A stretch of 64,000 bases of DNA from Solirhodobacter olei (GTDB lineage: Bacteria; Pseudomonadota; Alphaproteobacteria; Rhodobacterales; Rhodobacteraceae): assembly GCF_004010155.1 (NCBI RefSeq), contig NZ_RRYH01000003.1:62001-126000 (forward strand), given 5' to 3'. The notes below the pieces were generated by a model that had not been told where the DNA came from, searched no databases, and was given only the letters and a program-made list of their open reading frames with translations. Position 1 is the first letter of the stretch; each line of letters starts with the position of its first letter. The position numbers were made by a program, and so were the translations under genes. Positions 23,724-33,570 of this stretch are shown in pieces.

Positions 23724-25277
23724 CTAGTGCCCGCCGCCCGCTCCGGCCCCGCGCGGGGCGGGTTTCTGCATCGCGATCGCCAGCAGCGACAGGGCCGCGA
23801 AGAGCGCCGTCAGCAGCGTGAAGATATCGATGAACGACATCACCGTCGCCTGCTTGCGGACCATGCCGGACAGCTGCGCAAGCGCCCCCATCCTGGGATC
23901 CGCCACGCCGGCCGCGGTCATGCCCTGCTGGATCGTGTGCAAGGTGCCCATCGCCTGCGCATTGGCCCAGTTCAGCCCCTCCGACAGCCGCTCGTAATGC
24001 AGCGTGCCGCGCTTGATCAGCAGCGTGTTGATGATCGCCAGCCCCACCGCGCCGCCGAGGTTCCGCATCAGGTTGTAAAGCCCCGAGGCCCCCTTCAGCT
24101 TCATCGGCGACAGGGTTCCCAGCGCCAGGTTGTTGATCGGCACCATGCAGAGCATCAGCGACATGCCACGCAGGATCTGCGGCACCAGAAGCTCCCAGAA
24201 ATCCCACTGGTCGGTCATATAGGTCAGCTGCCAGCAGGACAGCGCGAAGCCGAGGAACCCCACGATCAGCATGATCCGCGGATCGAGCTTGGACGACAGC
24301 ATCCCCGCGAAGGGCGCCGTGCAGAACATCGCCAGGCCCGAGACGAACATCGTCTCGCCGATCATCAGGCTGTCGTAGCCCCGGATCTCGGCCAGGTAGA
24401 CGGGGTAGAGATAGGTCAGCCCGTAAAGCCCCATGCCGAGCACGAAGGAGAAGACGCAGCCCATGGCGAAGTTGACGTTCCGGAAGGCGGAGAAATCCAC
24501 CACCGGCAGCTTCACCGTGAAGGTCCGCACGAAGAAGGTCACGCAGCCGACGACGGAGATGACCGCCATCGTCCGCACCATGCCGTCCGACAGCCAGTCG
24601 TGCTGGGGCCCTTCCTCAAGCACGTATTCCAGCCCGCCCAGGAAGCCCGCCATGCCGATCAGTCCCCACCAGTCGAACTGCTTCAGAAGTCCGGGCTCCG
24701 GCTGGTCGAAATCGATCAGGTTCCAGGCCGCGAAGGCCACGAAGATCCCCGGCGGCACGTTGACCAGGAACAGCCAGTGCCAGGAATAGGTGTCCGACAG
24801 GTAGCCGCCGATGGTCGGCCCGATGGTCGGCGCCAGCGTCGCGATCAGGCCGATCAGGGGCGAGACGATGTTCTGCTTGGACGGCGGGAAGATGGTGAAG
24901 GCCGCCGCGAAGACCGACGGGATCATGCCGCCGCCGATGAAGCCCTGGATCGCCCGATAGATCATCATCTGGTCGATCGTCGTCGCGGTCGAGCAGAGGA
25001 ACGAGGCCGCCGTGAACCCCAGCGCCGAAACGGTGAAGAGAACCCGCGTCGACAGGATCCGCCCGAGGATCCCGGACAGCGGGATCATCACCACCTCGGC
25101 GATCAGATAGGCGGTCTGGACCCAGGCCACCTCCTCCTGCGAGGCGGAAAGGCCTGCCTGGATCTCGCTCAGCGAGGCCGCGACGATCTGGATGTCCAGG
25201 ATCGCCATGAACATGCCGAAGACCATCGCCATGAAGGCGAAGACCCGGCGCGGCGTAAGGGAACCCTCGGGCGCCAT
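23724..25277 (-). CDS. emrB: DHA2-family (EmrB-like) multidrug efflux transporter
   Basis: 517 residues, about fourteen membrane segments, the DHA2 topology. The conserved DIQIVAASLSEIQAGL of helix 1, GRILSTRVLF loop, RAIQGFIGGGMIPSVF of motif C type, and APTIGPTIGGYL are all visible. It lies 36 bp after the emrA-like membrane-fusion gene; together with an outer-membrane channel encoded elsewhere they should expel toxic compounds with proton import. Controlled by the divergent TetR gene by inference from paired operators. Confidence 0.9.
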   Translation of the reverse strand: MAPEGSLTPRRVFAFMAMVFGMFMAILDIQIVAASLSEIQAGLSASQEEVAWVQTAYLIAEVVMIPLSGILGRILSTRVLFTVSALGFTAASFLCSTATTIDQMMIYRAIQGFIGGGMIPSVFAAAFTIFPPSKQNIVSPLIGLIATLAPTIGPTIGGYLSDTYSWHWLFLVNVPPGIFVAFAAWNLIDFDQPEPGLLKQFDWWGLIGMAGFLGGLEYVLEEGPQHDWLSDGMVRTMAVISVVGCVTFFVRTFTVKLPVVDFSAFRNVNFAMGCVFSFVLGMGLYGLTYLYPVYLAEIRGYDSLMIGETMFVSGLAMFCTAPFAGMLSSKLDPRIMLIVGFLGFALSCWQLTYMTDQWDFWELLVPQILRGMSLMLCMVPINNLALGTLSPMKLKGASGLYNLMRNLGGAVGLAIINTLLIKRGTLHYERLSEGLNWANAQAMGTLHTIQQGMTAAGVADPRMGALAQLSGMVRKQATVMSFIDIFTLLTALFAALSLLAIAMQKPAPRGAGAGGGH

Positions 25278-25313
25278 GACGTGCTTCCTTTCCTGAACCG
25301 GTTGCGGCCGCGC

Positions 25314-26480
25314 TTAGGGGCGCGACCGGCTGTCGACGCTGACCACGGCCGAAAGCCCGGCCTGCAGCTTGCCCGAGTCGAGCAGCGACTTCGGCAGCTT
25401 GATGCGCACCGGCACCCGCTGGACGACCTTGGTGAAGTTGCCGGTCGCGTTCTGCGGCGGCAGCAGCGAGAACTCGGACCCGGTCGCCGGCGCCAGAGAG
25501 GCCACGATGCCCGGGAATTGCTGGCCCGGCAGCGCGTCGATCGTCACGTTCACCGTCTCGCCGGGCGCGATGCCGGGAAGCTGCGTTTCCTTGTAGTTGG
25601 CCTCGATATAGATCGCATCCGTCGGCACCACCGCGGCGATCTTCTGCCCCGGCGAGACGAGATCGCCGACATGCACGGCGAGGTTCGCCACCTTCCCGTC
25701 CACCGGCGCGCGCAGCACCGTGCGGTCGAGGTTGCGCTGGGCCTGGTCGACGGCGAGCTTCAGGCTCGCAAGCTGGCTCTGCGCCTCGGCCCGTTGCGCC
25801 TGCAGCACGCTCACATTGGCCTTGGCCGCCGTGATCGCCGCATTCGCGCCGGTGACCGCCGCCTGCGCCTGGTCGAGCGCGGCGGAGGCGTCATCCACCG
25901 CCGATTGCGCGGCGACGGAGCTCTTGGCCAGCGCCTGGACCCGGTCGTATTTCGATTGCGCGTTCTTCAACCCGGCCTTGGCGGAAACCTTCTGCGCATC
26001 GGCCTGCTCCACGGCGGCGCGGGCGGCCTCGACCTGGGCGGCGATCCGGTTGATCGTCACTTCCTGGGTATTGACCTGGCTCTGCGCCGTCTTCAGCGCG
26101 TTCACGAAGTCGCCGTCGTCAAGCCGCATCAGAAGCTGGCCGGCCTTGACCTTCTGGTTCTCGTGCACCGCGATCTGCTTCACGTAGCCCTGCACCTTGG
26201 GCGCGATCGCGGTGATGTCCGCCTTCAGATAGGCGTCATCGGTCGACACCAGGTACTGGCCGGTCGTCCAGTAATAATAGCCTTCCTTCGCCGCGAAGCC
26301 GAGCGCAACCAGCGCCACGGCCCCCAGGATCAGGCGCCTGCGGCCGCCCTTCTTCGGCGCGGCCGCGACGGGCTGCGGCTTCGGGGCAGGGGCTTCGGCC
26401 TCGTGCCGGCCGGGGAACGGTTTGACTTCGGCGTCACGGGCGTCTTCCGCCGACCCGGCAGGTTTTGTCACTTGGTCCAT
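25314..26480 (-). CDS. emrA: HlyD/EmrA-like membrane fusion protein
   Basis: 388 residues from ATG 26480. A cytoplasmic acidic/proline N-terminus is followed by one membrane anchor at about 50-70, a biotinyl-lipoyl-like half domain (VSTDDAYLKADITAIAPKV), a long alpha-helical hairpin of about 130 residues rich in Ala/Gln, then LRAPVDGKVANLAVHVGD and beta-barrel segments. This is the EmrA/HlyD architecture. First gene of the leftward efflux operon. Reads away from the TetR gene, and the intervening 131 bp hold two near-identical operators. Confidence 0.9.
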   Translation of the reverse strand: MDQVTKPAGSAEDARDAEVKPFPGRHEAEAPAPKPQPVAAAPKKGGRRRLILGAVALVALGFAAKEGYYYWTTGQYLVSTDDAYLKADITAIAPKVQGYVKQIAVHENQKVKAGQLLMRLDDGDFVNALKTAQSQVNTQEVTINRIAAQVEAARAAVEQADAQKVSAKAGLKNAQSKYDRVQALAKSSVAAQSAVDDASAALDQAQAAVTGANAAITAAKANVSVLQAQRAEAQSQLASLKLAVDQAQRNLDRTVLRAPVDGKVANLAVHVGDLVSPGQKIAAVVPTDAIYIEANYKETQLPGIAPGETVNVTIDALPGQQFPGIVASLAPATGSEFSLLPPQNATGNFTKVVQRVPVRIKLPKSLLDSGKLQAGLSAVVSVDSRSRP

Positions 26481-26506
26481 TGCGCGTATCCCGATAAAAA
26501 ATGTAC

Positions 26507-26582
26507 CGAACCGTTTGGTTCGAGGCGTTGACATAACGCTGTTCGAATGCCATTTCAAGAGAAATCGAACCGGGCGGTTCGA
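26507..26582. promoter_or_regulatory. Paired GAACC-N4-GGTTC operators between emrA and TetR gene
   Basis: CGAACC-GTTT-GGTTCG (26507-26522) and TCGAACC-GGGC-GGTTCGA (26565-26582) are perfect inverted repeats with the same half-site and the same 4-bp spacer, centred about 60 bp apart. TTGACA at 26528-26533 is a consensus -35 for the TetR gene, and on the other strand TTGAAA-N17-TATGTC could serve emrA. Two operators flanking both promoters is the usual TetR autorepression layout. The same motif recurs as a pair in front of rpoH. Confidence 0.75.
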
Positions 26583-26611
26583 CGATTTTTCCTGGAAGGG
26601 GAACTAGTGTC

Positions 26612-27304
26612 ATGAATATCCAAGACAAGGGCGCGGGCCGCGCCGGCGGGCCGAAGGGCGACGGGGCAGAGGCCTCCTGCAAGCTGCGGCTGGCCGCGGG
26701 GCAGGACCCGGCGAAGAGGCTTCAGATCCTCGACGGCGCCTACCGGGTGATCGAGCGCATGGGCTATGACGCGGCCTCCGTGAACGATATCGCGCGCGAG
26801 GCGGGCGTGTCGAAGGGCACGATCTACGTCTATTTCAGCGACAAGGAGGATATGTTCGAGGCGCTGATGGCGCATAAGCGCGAACAGATCTTCGACGCGC
26901 TCGACGCGGAGCTGAAGAAGGACGGCACCACCGCCGAACGCCTGCGCCGCTACGCCATCCGCAAGACGACAGAGCTCTGCTCCGACCCCGTGATCCGCGC
27001 TCATCGCGTGATCATCGGCGTGACAGAGCGGATGCCGGAGATGGGCCTGCGCTTCTACGAGCGCGGCAACACCCGCGGCTCGAAGATCCTCCAGGACTTT
27101 CTGGGCGAAGAGGTCGCGGCCGGCCGCCTCGCCATCCCTGACGTGCAGCTTGCCGCCGCGCAGTTCTTCGAGCTGTCGATGGCGGGTCTTTTCCGCCGCC
27201 GCCTCTTTGGCCATCTGCCCAAGCCGCCGACCGAGGCGGAGATCGCCCGCATCGTCGATGCTGCGCTGGAGATGTTCCTCTGCCGTTACGGCGTCGAGGC
27301 CTGA
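26612..27304 (+). CDS. TetR-family repressor of the EmrAB-like exporter
   Basis: 230 residues from ATG 26612. An unusual 35-residue Gly/Ala-rich lead precedes the TetR HTH at about 40-85: ASVNDIAREAGVSKGTIYVYFSDKEDMFEAL. The ligand-binding half is all-helical with FFELSMAGLFRRRLFG near the end. Divergent from emrAB with two matching palindromes between; it should repress both itself and emrAB until a drug-like ligand binds. The same palindrome before rpoH suggests a wider regulon. Confidence 0.9.
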   Translation: MNIQDKGAGRAGGPKGDGAEASCKLRLAAGQDPAKRLQILDGAYRVIERMGYDAASVNDIAREAGVSKGTIYVYFSDKEDMFEALMAHKREQIFDALDAELKKDGTTAERLRRYAIRKTTELCSDPVIRAHRVIIGVTERMPEMGLRFYERGNTRGSKILQDFLGEEVAAGRLAIPDVQLAAAQFFELSMAGLFRRRLFGHLPKPPTEAEIARIVDAALEMFLCRYGVEA

Positions 27305-27391
27305 TCCGCCCGCCGGCCCTGCCGGGCCTCCTCGCGGATCAACCGAGGGCGCCCGGAGCGACGGAATAGCACCACGCCCTGCTGACCTGGG

Positions 27392-28141
<750 letters not shown>

Positions 28142-28164
28142 GGCTTTTCCCTCCCGCGCGCCGG

Positions 28165-28929
28165 TCAATGCGCTTCGCCCAGATAGGCTTCCTTGACCTT
28201 CGGATGGCCCTTGATCTTCTCCGGCTCGTCCTCGACCAGCGGCGTGCCCTGCGCGAGCACCGTGATCCGGTCCGCCAGCGAGAAGACCACCTCCATGTCA
28301 TGCTCGATGATGACCATGGTGATGTCGCCACGCGCCTTGATCTCCTTCAGAAGCGCGATCGTGGCATTGGTGTCGGCCCGCGCCATGCCCGCCGTCGGCT
28401 CATCGAGCAGCAGCAGCTTCGGCCCCTGGGCAAGGCACATGGCCAGCTCCAGCCGCCGCTTGTCGCCGCGCGAGAGCGTGCCGGCATGGGCCGCGCGCTT
28501 CTCCCACATCTTCACGCCCTTCAGCATCGCCTCCGCCTGGGCGTTGATCTCCGCCTCATGCGCGACGGTTTCGAAGGCATGCAGGCGGTAGGCTCCGTCG
28601 CGCTTGGCGAAGCAGGGGATCAGCACGTTCTCCAGCACCGTCAGGTCGCCGAATATCTCGGGCGTCTGAAAGACGCGGCTGATGCCCATCTGGTTGATCT
28701 CATGCGGCTTCCTGCCCAGCACCGACTGGCCGGAGAACAGCACCGATCCCGTGTCCGGGATCAGCTTGCCGACCAGGCAGTTCAGCAGCGTCGACTTGCC
28801 CGCCCCGTTCGGCCCGATGATGGCGTGGACGGTGTTTTCCCGCACCGACAGGTTCACGTCCCCCAGCGCCTGCAGCCCGCCGAAGCGCTTGCCCACGCCC
28901 TTGACCTCGAGAATCCCCATCGCGCTCAC
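28165..28929 (-). CDS. Branched-chain-type ABC transporter ATP-binding protein (LivG-like)
   Basis: 254 residues. Walker [13 protein letters not shown] near 39-50, signature [15 protein letters not shown] (a variant of LSGGQ with R and D), Walker [13 protein letters not shown] and IIEHD switch. The variant signature is seen in some LivG/UrtD-like proteins. It overlaps the LivM-like gene by 4 bp and is 23 bp before the LivF-like gene. Confidence 0.9.
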   Translation of the reverse strand: MSAMGILEVKGVGKRFGGLQALGDVNLSVRENTVHAIIGPNGAGKSTLLNCLVGKLIPDTGSVLFSGQSVLGRKPHEINQMGISRVFQTPEIFGDLTVLENVLIPCFAKRDGAYRLHAFETVAHEAEINAQAEAMLKGVKMWEKRAAHAGTLSRGDKRRLELAMCLAQGPKLLLLDEPTAGMARADTNATIALLKEIKARGDITMVIIEHDMEVVFSLADRITVLAQGTPLVEDEPEKIKGHPKVKEAYLGEAH

Positions 28930-30122
28930 TCCGCCGGTGCTTCGCTGGGCCGCGGCCCGTCATCCCGCCGCCTGCGGCGTGTCAGCCGCATCAGCCGGTT
29001 CCCGCCCTCGATCAGCCCGCCGGGCAGGAAGATGACGACCAGCATGAACAGAAGCCCCAGCGTCAGGTTCCATCCCTTGCCCATGAACGGGTGGAAGATC
29101 GTCACAAGCAGATCCTGCAGCCAGTGCGGGAAGACCGAGAACCAGCCCTGCAGCACATGGTCGTTGATCTTCGAGAAGATGTTCTCGAAATACTTGATGA
29201 ATCCCGCGCCAAGGACCGGGCCCAGCATCGTCCCCGCGCCGCCGAGGATGGTCATCAGCACCACCTCGCCGGAGGCCGTCCACTGCATCCGGTCCGGCCC
29301 GGCGAGCGGGTCCATCGCCGCCATCAGCCCGCCGGCAAGCCCGGCATACATGCCGGAGATGACGAAGGCGGTCAGCATGTAGGGGCGGGTGTTCAGGCCG
29401 GTGTAGTTCAGCCGGTTCTGGTTCGACTTGACCGCCCTCAGCATCATCCCGAAGGGCGAGCGGAAGATGCGCAGCGCCAGATAGAACATCAGGACGGAGA
29501 TCAGCCCGCAGACATAGTAGCCCGCATTGAACTGGAAGACCCGGCCGAGGAAATCCACCTTCCAGGTCTCGCTCATCGCCAGCCCGAAGATATTGGTCGG
29601 CGGCACGGAACCGGAGCTGCTCGCCGCATCCAGGATCCGCGGATCGCCCAGGTCGGGCTGCAGCCCGCTCTCGCCATTGGTGATCGGCGTCAGCACCGAA
29701 TAGGCGAGGTTGTAGGACATCTGCGCGAAGGCCAGCGTCAGGATCGAGAAATAGATCCCCGAGCGGCGCAGCGAGACATAGCCGATCGCCAGCGCGAAGA
29801 CCCCGCCCATGATCACCGCAAGGATGATGCCCGGGATGATGTTGAGGCTGAGCAGCTTGAACATCCAGAGCGCCGAATAACTCCCCACGCCCAGGAAGGC
29901 GGCATGGCCGAAGCTCAGGTAGCCGGTCAGCCCGAAGAGGATGTTGAACCCCACCGCGAAGATCGCGAAGATCGCGATACGCTGCATCAGGTCCGGGTAG
30001 CCCGCGTTGAACTGCGCCAGCCCCGAGTTTTCGGCAAAGGGGTTGAGCAGGACCGGCGCCGCCAGCGTCAGCGCCAGCACGACGGCCAGGAAGATCAGGT
30101 CTCTCTTGCCAAGGCCCAGCAT
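28926..30122 (-). CDS. Branched-chain-type ABC transporter permease (LivM-like)
   Basis: 398 residues with about nine to ten membrane segments. The [23 protein letters not shown] motif near 63-85 and the [35 protein letters not shown] coupling region near 232-265 are those of LivM. An extra periplasmic loop near 150-175 ([16 protein letters not shown]...) is longer than usual. Starts directly after the LivH-like gene (one base apart). Confidence 0.9.
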   Translation of the reverse strand: MLGLGKRDLIFLAVVLALTLAAPVLLNPFAENSGLAQFNAGYPDLMQRIAIFAIFAVGFNILFGLTGYLSFGHAAFLGVGSYSALWMFKLLSLNIIPGIILAVIMGGVFALAIGYVSLRRSGIYFSILTLAFAQMSYNLAYSVLTPITNGESGLQPDLGDPRILDAASSSGSVPPTNIFGLAMSETWKVDFLGRVFQFNAGYYVCGLISVLMFYLALRIFRSPFGMMLRAVKSNQNRLNYTGLNTRPYMLTAFVISGMYAGLAGGLMAAMDPLAGPDRMQWTASGEVVLMTILGGAGTMLGPVLGAGFIKYFENIFSKINDHVLQGWFSVFPHWLQDLLVTIFHPFMGKGWNLTLGLLFMLVVIFLPGGLIEGGNRLMRLTRRRRRDDGPRPSEAPAE

Positions 30123-31154
30123 TCAGTCCTCCATCACGCCGCGGCGGCCCATCAGCCCGCGCGGGCGTGTCAGCAGCACGACGATCGCGATCACGTAGAT
30201 GATGATCTGGTCGATCCCGGGGATCAGGTCCTTCACCGCGTTCATCGAGCCGAAGCTTTCAAGGATCCCCAGCAGGAACCCGGCGGCGACCGCGCCCGGA
30301 AGGCTGCCCATCCCGCCGACCACGACGACGACGAAGGATAGCACCAGGAAGTCCATCCCCATGTGGTAGTTGGGAGAGTTGATCGGCGTGTACATCACGC
30401 CGGCGAGCCCCGCGACGGCAGCGGCCAGGCCGAACATGATGGTGAAGCGCCGGTCGATGTTGATGCCCAGAAGCCCCACCGTCTCGCGGTCCGCCATCCC
30501 GGCGCGCACGACCATGCCGAATGTGGTGAACTGCAGAAAGGCGAAGACGCCGCCGATGATGACCAGCGAGAACAGGAAATAGATCAGCCGCCAGGCCGGG
30601 TAGACGATGGTGTTGGCGGCAAAGCCCAGCATCGCGCCAAGGTCGAGCGCGCCGGCCAGCGCATGCGGCGCGGGCGTCGGGATCGGGTTGGCGCCGAAGA
30701 CCTGCTTGACGATCTCCTGCAGCACGATCGCCAGGCCGAAGGTCACCAGGATCTGGTCGGCATGCGCGCGCTTGTAGAAATGCTTGATCAGCCCCCGCTC
30801 CATCACCACGCCGAGGATCACCATCACCGGAACCGCCAGCAGGATCGAGATCGGCACCGACCAGTCGAGGATCGCGGCGCCGGTGGCCTTGCCGAACCAG
30901 TGCTCGATATAGGGGGTGGAGACCTTCATCGGGTTGCCGAGGAAGTCCTTCTTCGTCGGGTCGAGCACGGTGAAGCTCAGATGCAGCAGGCGCTGCATGG
31001 TCACCGCGCAGAAGGCGCCGATCATGAACATCGCGCCATGCGCGAAATTGACCACGCCCAGCGTGCCGAAGATCAGCGTCAGCCCCAGCGCGATCAGCGC
31101 ATAGGCGCTGCCCTTGTCGAGGCCGTTGAGCATTTGCAGAATGATTGCGTCCAT
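30123..31154 (-). CDS. Branched-chain-type ABC transporter permease (LivH-like)
   Basis: 343 residues with about eight membrane segments; begins MLNGLDKGSAYALIALGLTLIFGTLGVVNFAHGAMF, the LivH signature. An insert of about 45 residues near 55-105 (DPTKKDFLGNPMKV...) is absent from typical LivH and probably lies in the periplasm. The coupling helix AGMADRETVGLLGINIDR is near 240. Second gene of the operon; a 12-bp-stem hairpin lies between it and the binding-protein gene. Confidence 0.9.
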   Translation of the reverse strand: MDAIILQMLNGLDKGSAYALIALGLTLIFGTLGVVNFAHGAMFMIGAFCAVTMQRLLHLSFTVLDPTKKDFLGNPMKVSTPYIEHWFGKATGAAILDWSVPISILLAVPVMVILGVVMERGLIKHFYKRAHADQILVTFGLAIVLQEIVKQVFGANPIPTPAPHALAGALDLGAMLGFAANTIVYPAWRLIYFLFSLVIIGGVFAFLQFTTFGMVVRAGMADRETVGLLGINIDRRFTIMFGLAAAVAGLAGVMYTPINSPNYHMGMDFLVLSFVVVVVGGMGSLPGAVAAGFLLGILESFGSMNAVKDLIPGIDQIIIYVIAIVVLLTRPRGLMGRRGVMED

Positions 31155-31203
31155 ATCCCCACCCGTCAGGGGGCAAGCCGCCGCTCGCCGCGAAACCGGA
31201 AAT

Positions 31204-31232
31204 GGCCGGCCGGCGATCTCCGCCGGCCGGCC
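31204..31232 (-). terminator. Intercistronic hairpin after the binding-protein gene
   Basis: GGCCGGCCGGCG (31204-31215) and CGCCGGCCGGCC (31221-31232) make a perfect 12-bp stem with a 5-base loop, 17 bp past the binding-protein stop and 49 bp before the LivH-like gene. Without a clean U-tract it more likely attenuates or protects the upstream mRNA, giving more binding protein than permease, a common arrangement in ABC importer operons. Confidence 0.6.
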
Positions 31233-31249
31233 CCCTACTCAGGCCCTCG

Positions 31250-32593
31250 TTACGCGCCCGGGTTGCACTGGCCGAGATCTCCGCCCTTGAAGAACTCGTT
31301 GTCGGGCTCGTACATCACCTTTTCGACCGGTGTGATCTGCGCGACGTTCAGAAGGTCGTACTCGTTCTCCGGCTTCTCGTTGCCGGTCACGACCAGCACG
31401 TCCTTGAAGCACTGGTGGTCGGCGGCACGGTAGAGCGTCGGGCCGTTGCCGAGCCCGTCGAACTTGTAGCCTTCCAGCGCCTCGACGACGGAGCAGGGGT
31501 TGAAGCTCTTCGCCCGCGTCACCGCATCGGCGTAGAGAAGCGTCTGCACGTAGCAGGTCTGCGCCGCCTGGCTGGGCGGAACCCCGTATTCCTTGCCGTA
31601 GGATTGCACGAAGGCCTTGGTGCCCGCGTCCTGCAGCTTCCAGTTCCAGTTCGAGGACCCGGGGATGCCGGCAATGTTCTTGCCCGCGCCCTTGGCCATC
31701 AGCTCGGAGATCAGCGGCACGACGATCTCGAAGGTCTTGCCGTTGACCTGCTTGTCCTTCATGCCGAACTGCACCGCCTGGGTCAGCGAGTTCACCATGT
31801 TCCCGCCGTAATGGTTCAGGATCAGCACATCTGCGCCCGAACTGATTACCGGCGCGAGGTAGGACGAGAAGTCGGTCGCGGCGAGCGGCGTGCGCACGTC
31901 CGTGACCATCTGCCAGCCTTCCTTCTCCATGAAGGACTTCATCGAGGCGGCCTGGGTCCAGCCCCAGGTGTAGTCCGCCGTCAGCATGTAGAACTTCCGG
32001 TCCTTGCCGTACATGCTGGCCAGAACGGGCCCAAGTGCCGCCCCAGACATGTAGGCGTCGAAGAAGTGGCGGAAGCCGTTGCGCTTCTTGTCCTTGCCGG
32101 TGGTGTCGTTCGAATGCGTCAGGCCGGCCATGAAGATGATGCCGGCTTCCTGGCAGAGCGATTGCACCGCCACCGCCACGCCCGAGGACGACCCGCCGGA
32201 GATCATCAGGACGTTGTCCTTCTCGATCATCGACTTGGCCGAGGCCCGGGCGGCATCGGTCTTGGTCTGGGTGTCGCCGGTGACGAAGGCCACCTTCTTG
32301 CCCAGAAGGCCGGTGCCGTCGAGCACCTTGGACGAGAAGGTCGACAGCATCCCGCCGTCGCCCTCGCCGTTGATATGCTTCACGGCCAGCTGGAAGGCTT
32401 TCAGCTCGTCCGCGCCCTCGTCGGCATAGGGGCCCGATTGCGGCACGTTGAAGCCGAAGGTGACGGTGCTGCCTTTCGGTTCATTGGTGAAGGCGGAGGC
32501 CCGCGACGTGAAGATCGTTGGCAGGGCGAGCCCCGCAGCAGCCACCGAGCCTGTCTTCAGCAGACCTCGGCGGGTGAAATCCCTCTTGATCAT
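31250..32593 (-). CDS. Tat-exported branched-chain-type ABC substrate-binding protein
   Basis: 447 residues from ATG 32593, with GGGAGGAA upstream. The leader DFTRRGLLKTG-AAAGLALP carries the twin-arginine motif, so it is probably exported folded by Tat, unusual for LivJ/LivK proteins. The mature part is a type I periplasmic binding protein fold (FGFNVPQSGPYADEGADELKAFQLAVKHING at the start). Five scattered cysteines in the second half could form disulfides. The ligand is unknown; the next upstream gene encodes an acetate-type permease, hinting at a small organic acid or amide. First gene of the importer operon. Confidence 0.88.
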   Translation of the reverse strand: MIKRDFTRRGLLKTGSVAAAGLALPTIFTSRASAFTNEPKGSTVTFGFNVPQSGPYADEGADELKAFQLAVKHINGEGDGGMLSTFSSKVLDGTGLLGKKVAFVTGDTQTKTDAARASAKSMIEKDNVLMISGGSSSGVAVAVQSLCQEAGIIFMAGLTHSNDTTGKDKKRNGFRHFFDAYMSGAALGPVLASMYGKDRKFYMLTADYTWGWTQAASMKSFMEKEGWQMVTDVRTPLAATDFSSYLAPVISSGADVLILNHYGGNMVNSLTQAVQFGMKDKQVNGKTFEIVVPLISELMAKGAGKNIAGIPGSSNWNWKLQDAGTKAFVQSYGKEYGVPPSQAAQTCYVQTLLYADAVTRAKSFNPCSVVEALEGYKFDGLGNGPTLYRAADHQCFKDVLVVTGNEKPENEYDLLNVAQITPVEKVMYEPDNEFFKGGDLGQCNPGA

Positions 32594-32665
32594 GAATTTC
32601 CTCCCATGAGCTTTGCGTGACGCGCACTCCTCACCGCGCTTCACGGTCCCGTGATGGACCTTCAG

Positions 32666-32694
32666 ATCATGCGATGAATGCGAAAATTTGGCAA
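32666..32694 (-). promoter_or_regulatory. Putative promoter of the branched-chain-type ABC operon
   Basis: On the minus strand TTGCCA and CATGAT are 17 bp apart, 73-100 bp upstream of the binding-protein start, within an AT-rich island (32680-32770) that stands out in this GC-rich genome. Fit to sigma-70 is moderate. Confidence 0.4.
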
Positions 32695-32905
32695 CAACCC
32701 TTTAAAAGTTAAGGATTTTTATGAAAATCTATAAACAATTTCCGGCGACAATCTGAAAACTAATTTTCTCGCGCCCGCAGAAGGCCATTGGATTCACAAG
32801 ATTTTGATCTTGCGTGAGTGCCGCCGTGATCGCCTCCGGCGTCGGGGCGGGTCGGCGCGCACGGCCTCTCCGCCGGGCGTTGGCGGAGAGGTCGCCGAAA
32901 AGGAA

Positions 32906-32935
32906 ACCGCCGCCGGGCAGCGCTCCGGCGGCGGT
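32906..32935 (-). terminator. Rho-independent terminator of satP
   Basis: ACCGCCGCCGG (32906-32916) pairs perfectly with CCGGCGGCGGT (32925-32935) over an 8-base loop; on the minus strand it is followed by TTTCCTTTT. It lies 21 bp past the satP stop. A second perfect 10-bp hairpin, CCTCTCCGCC (32865-32874) / GGCGGAGAGG (32882-32891), follows directly. Confidence 0.75.
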
Positions 32936-32956
32936 GTGATTCGGATTCTGCGGCGC

Positions 32957-33556
32957 TCAGGCGAGCGGCTTGCCCACCGGCAGGACGTCCCGCCCGAAGG
33001 TGTTCAGGAAGACCACATGGAACATCATGTACCAGGCGGCCAGCGCGCAGACGATCAGGTCCCAGGCCGCCAGCGTGCCGACATTCGCGATGCCCCAGAC
33101 CGTGAGGTCCAGCCCGATGAAGCCCAGAAGCAGGGTCAGGAAGGTGAACCACATCGCCTTGGAGATCTTGAACGAGGCGATCCAGAGTCCGGCGGTGAAC
33201 AGCGTCCAGCCGAACAGCAGGAAGCCGAGGTCATGGTCGGTCAGCTTCAGCATCCCGTCGCCCGAGGTGGAGCCCAGCAGATAGGCGCAGAGCGCGATCC
33301 AGAAGGCGCCGTAGCCGGAAAAGGCACAGAAGCCAAAGTTGTTGCCGGTCTTCTGCTCCTGGAAGCCCGCGATCAGCTGGGCGACGCCGCCGAAGACGAA
33401 GCCGATCCAGATCACCGGCGCGACGCCGATCCAGCCGAGGTTGTGGAACTGCAGCTCCATCGTCGTCATGCCGAAGCCGGCAAGGCCCACCACCGCGGGG
33501 TTGCCGAGCGCGGGGGCGAGCTGGGAATGCTCTGCGGTCGTATCGGTCACAGCCAT
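32957..33556 (-). CDS. satP: Acetate/succinate uptake permease, AceTr (GPR1/FUN34/SatP) family
   Basis: 199 residues with six membrane segments. NPAVVGLAGFGMTT at 19-32 is the NPAxxGL family signature, and FGGVAQLIAGFQEQKTGNNFGFCAFSGYGAFW contains the second conserved block. Family members carry acetate and related short carboxylates with protons. It has its own AT-rich promoter region and a strong terminator, so it is transcribed apart from the ABC importer downstream. A possible 37-codon leader frame ends 14 bp before its start. Confidence 0.85.
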   Translation of the reverse strand: MAVTDTTAEHSQLAPALGNPAVVGLAGFGMTTMELQFHNLGWIGVAPVIWIGFVFGGVAQLIAGFQEQKTGNNFGFCAFSGYGAFWIALCAYLLGSTSGDGMLKLTDHDLGFLLFGWTLFTAGLWIASFKISKAMWFTFLTLLLGFIGLDLTVWGIANVGTLAAWDLIVCALAAWYMMFHVVFLNTFGRDVLPVGKPLA

Positions 33557-33570
33557 ATCGTTCCTATCCT

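Noticed and set aside
23286-26531. Very long open frame (about 1080 codons) on the plus strand opposite emrAB and DUF1127 genes
   Set aside because: It runs antisense to clearly functional genes, its product is His/Arg/Gln-rich low-quality sequence, and such frames arise from high GC. The same holds for long frames opposite 2981-5494, 43045-46311 and 11837-13873.
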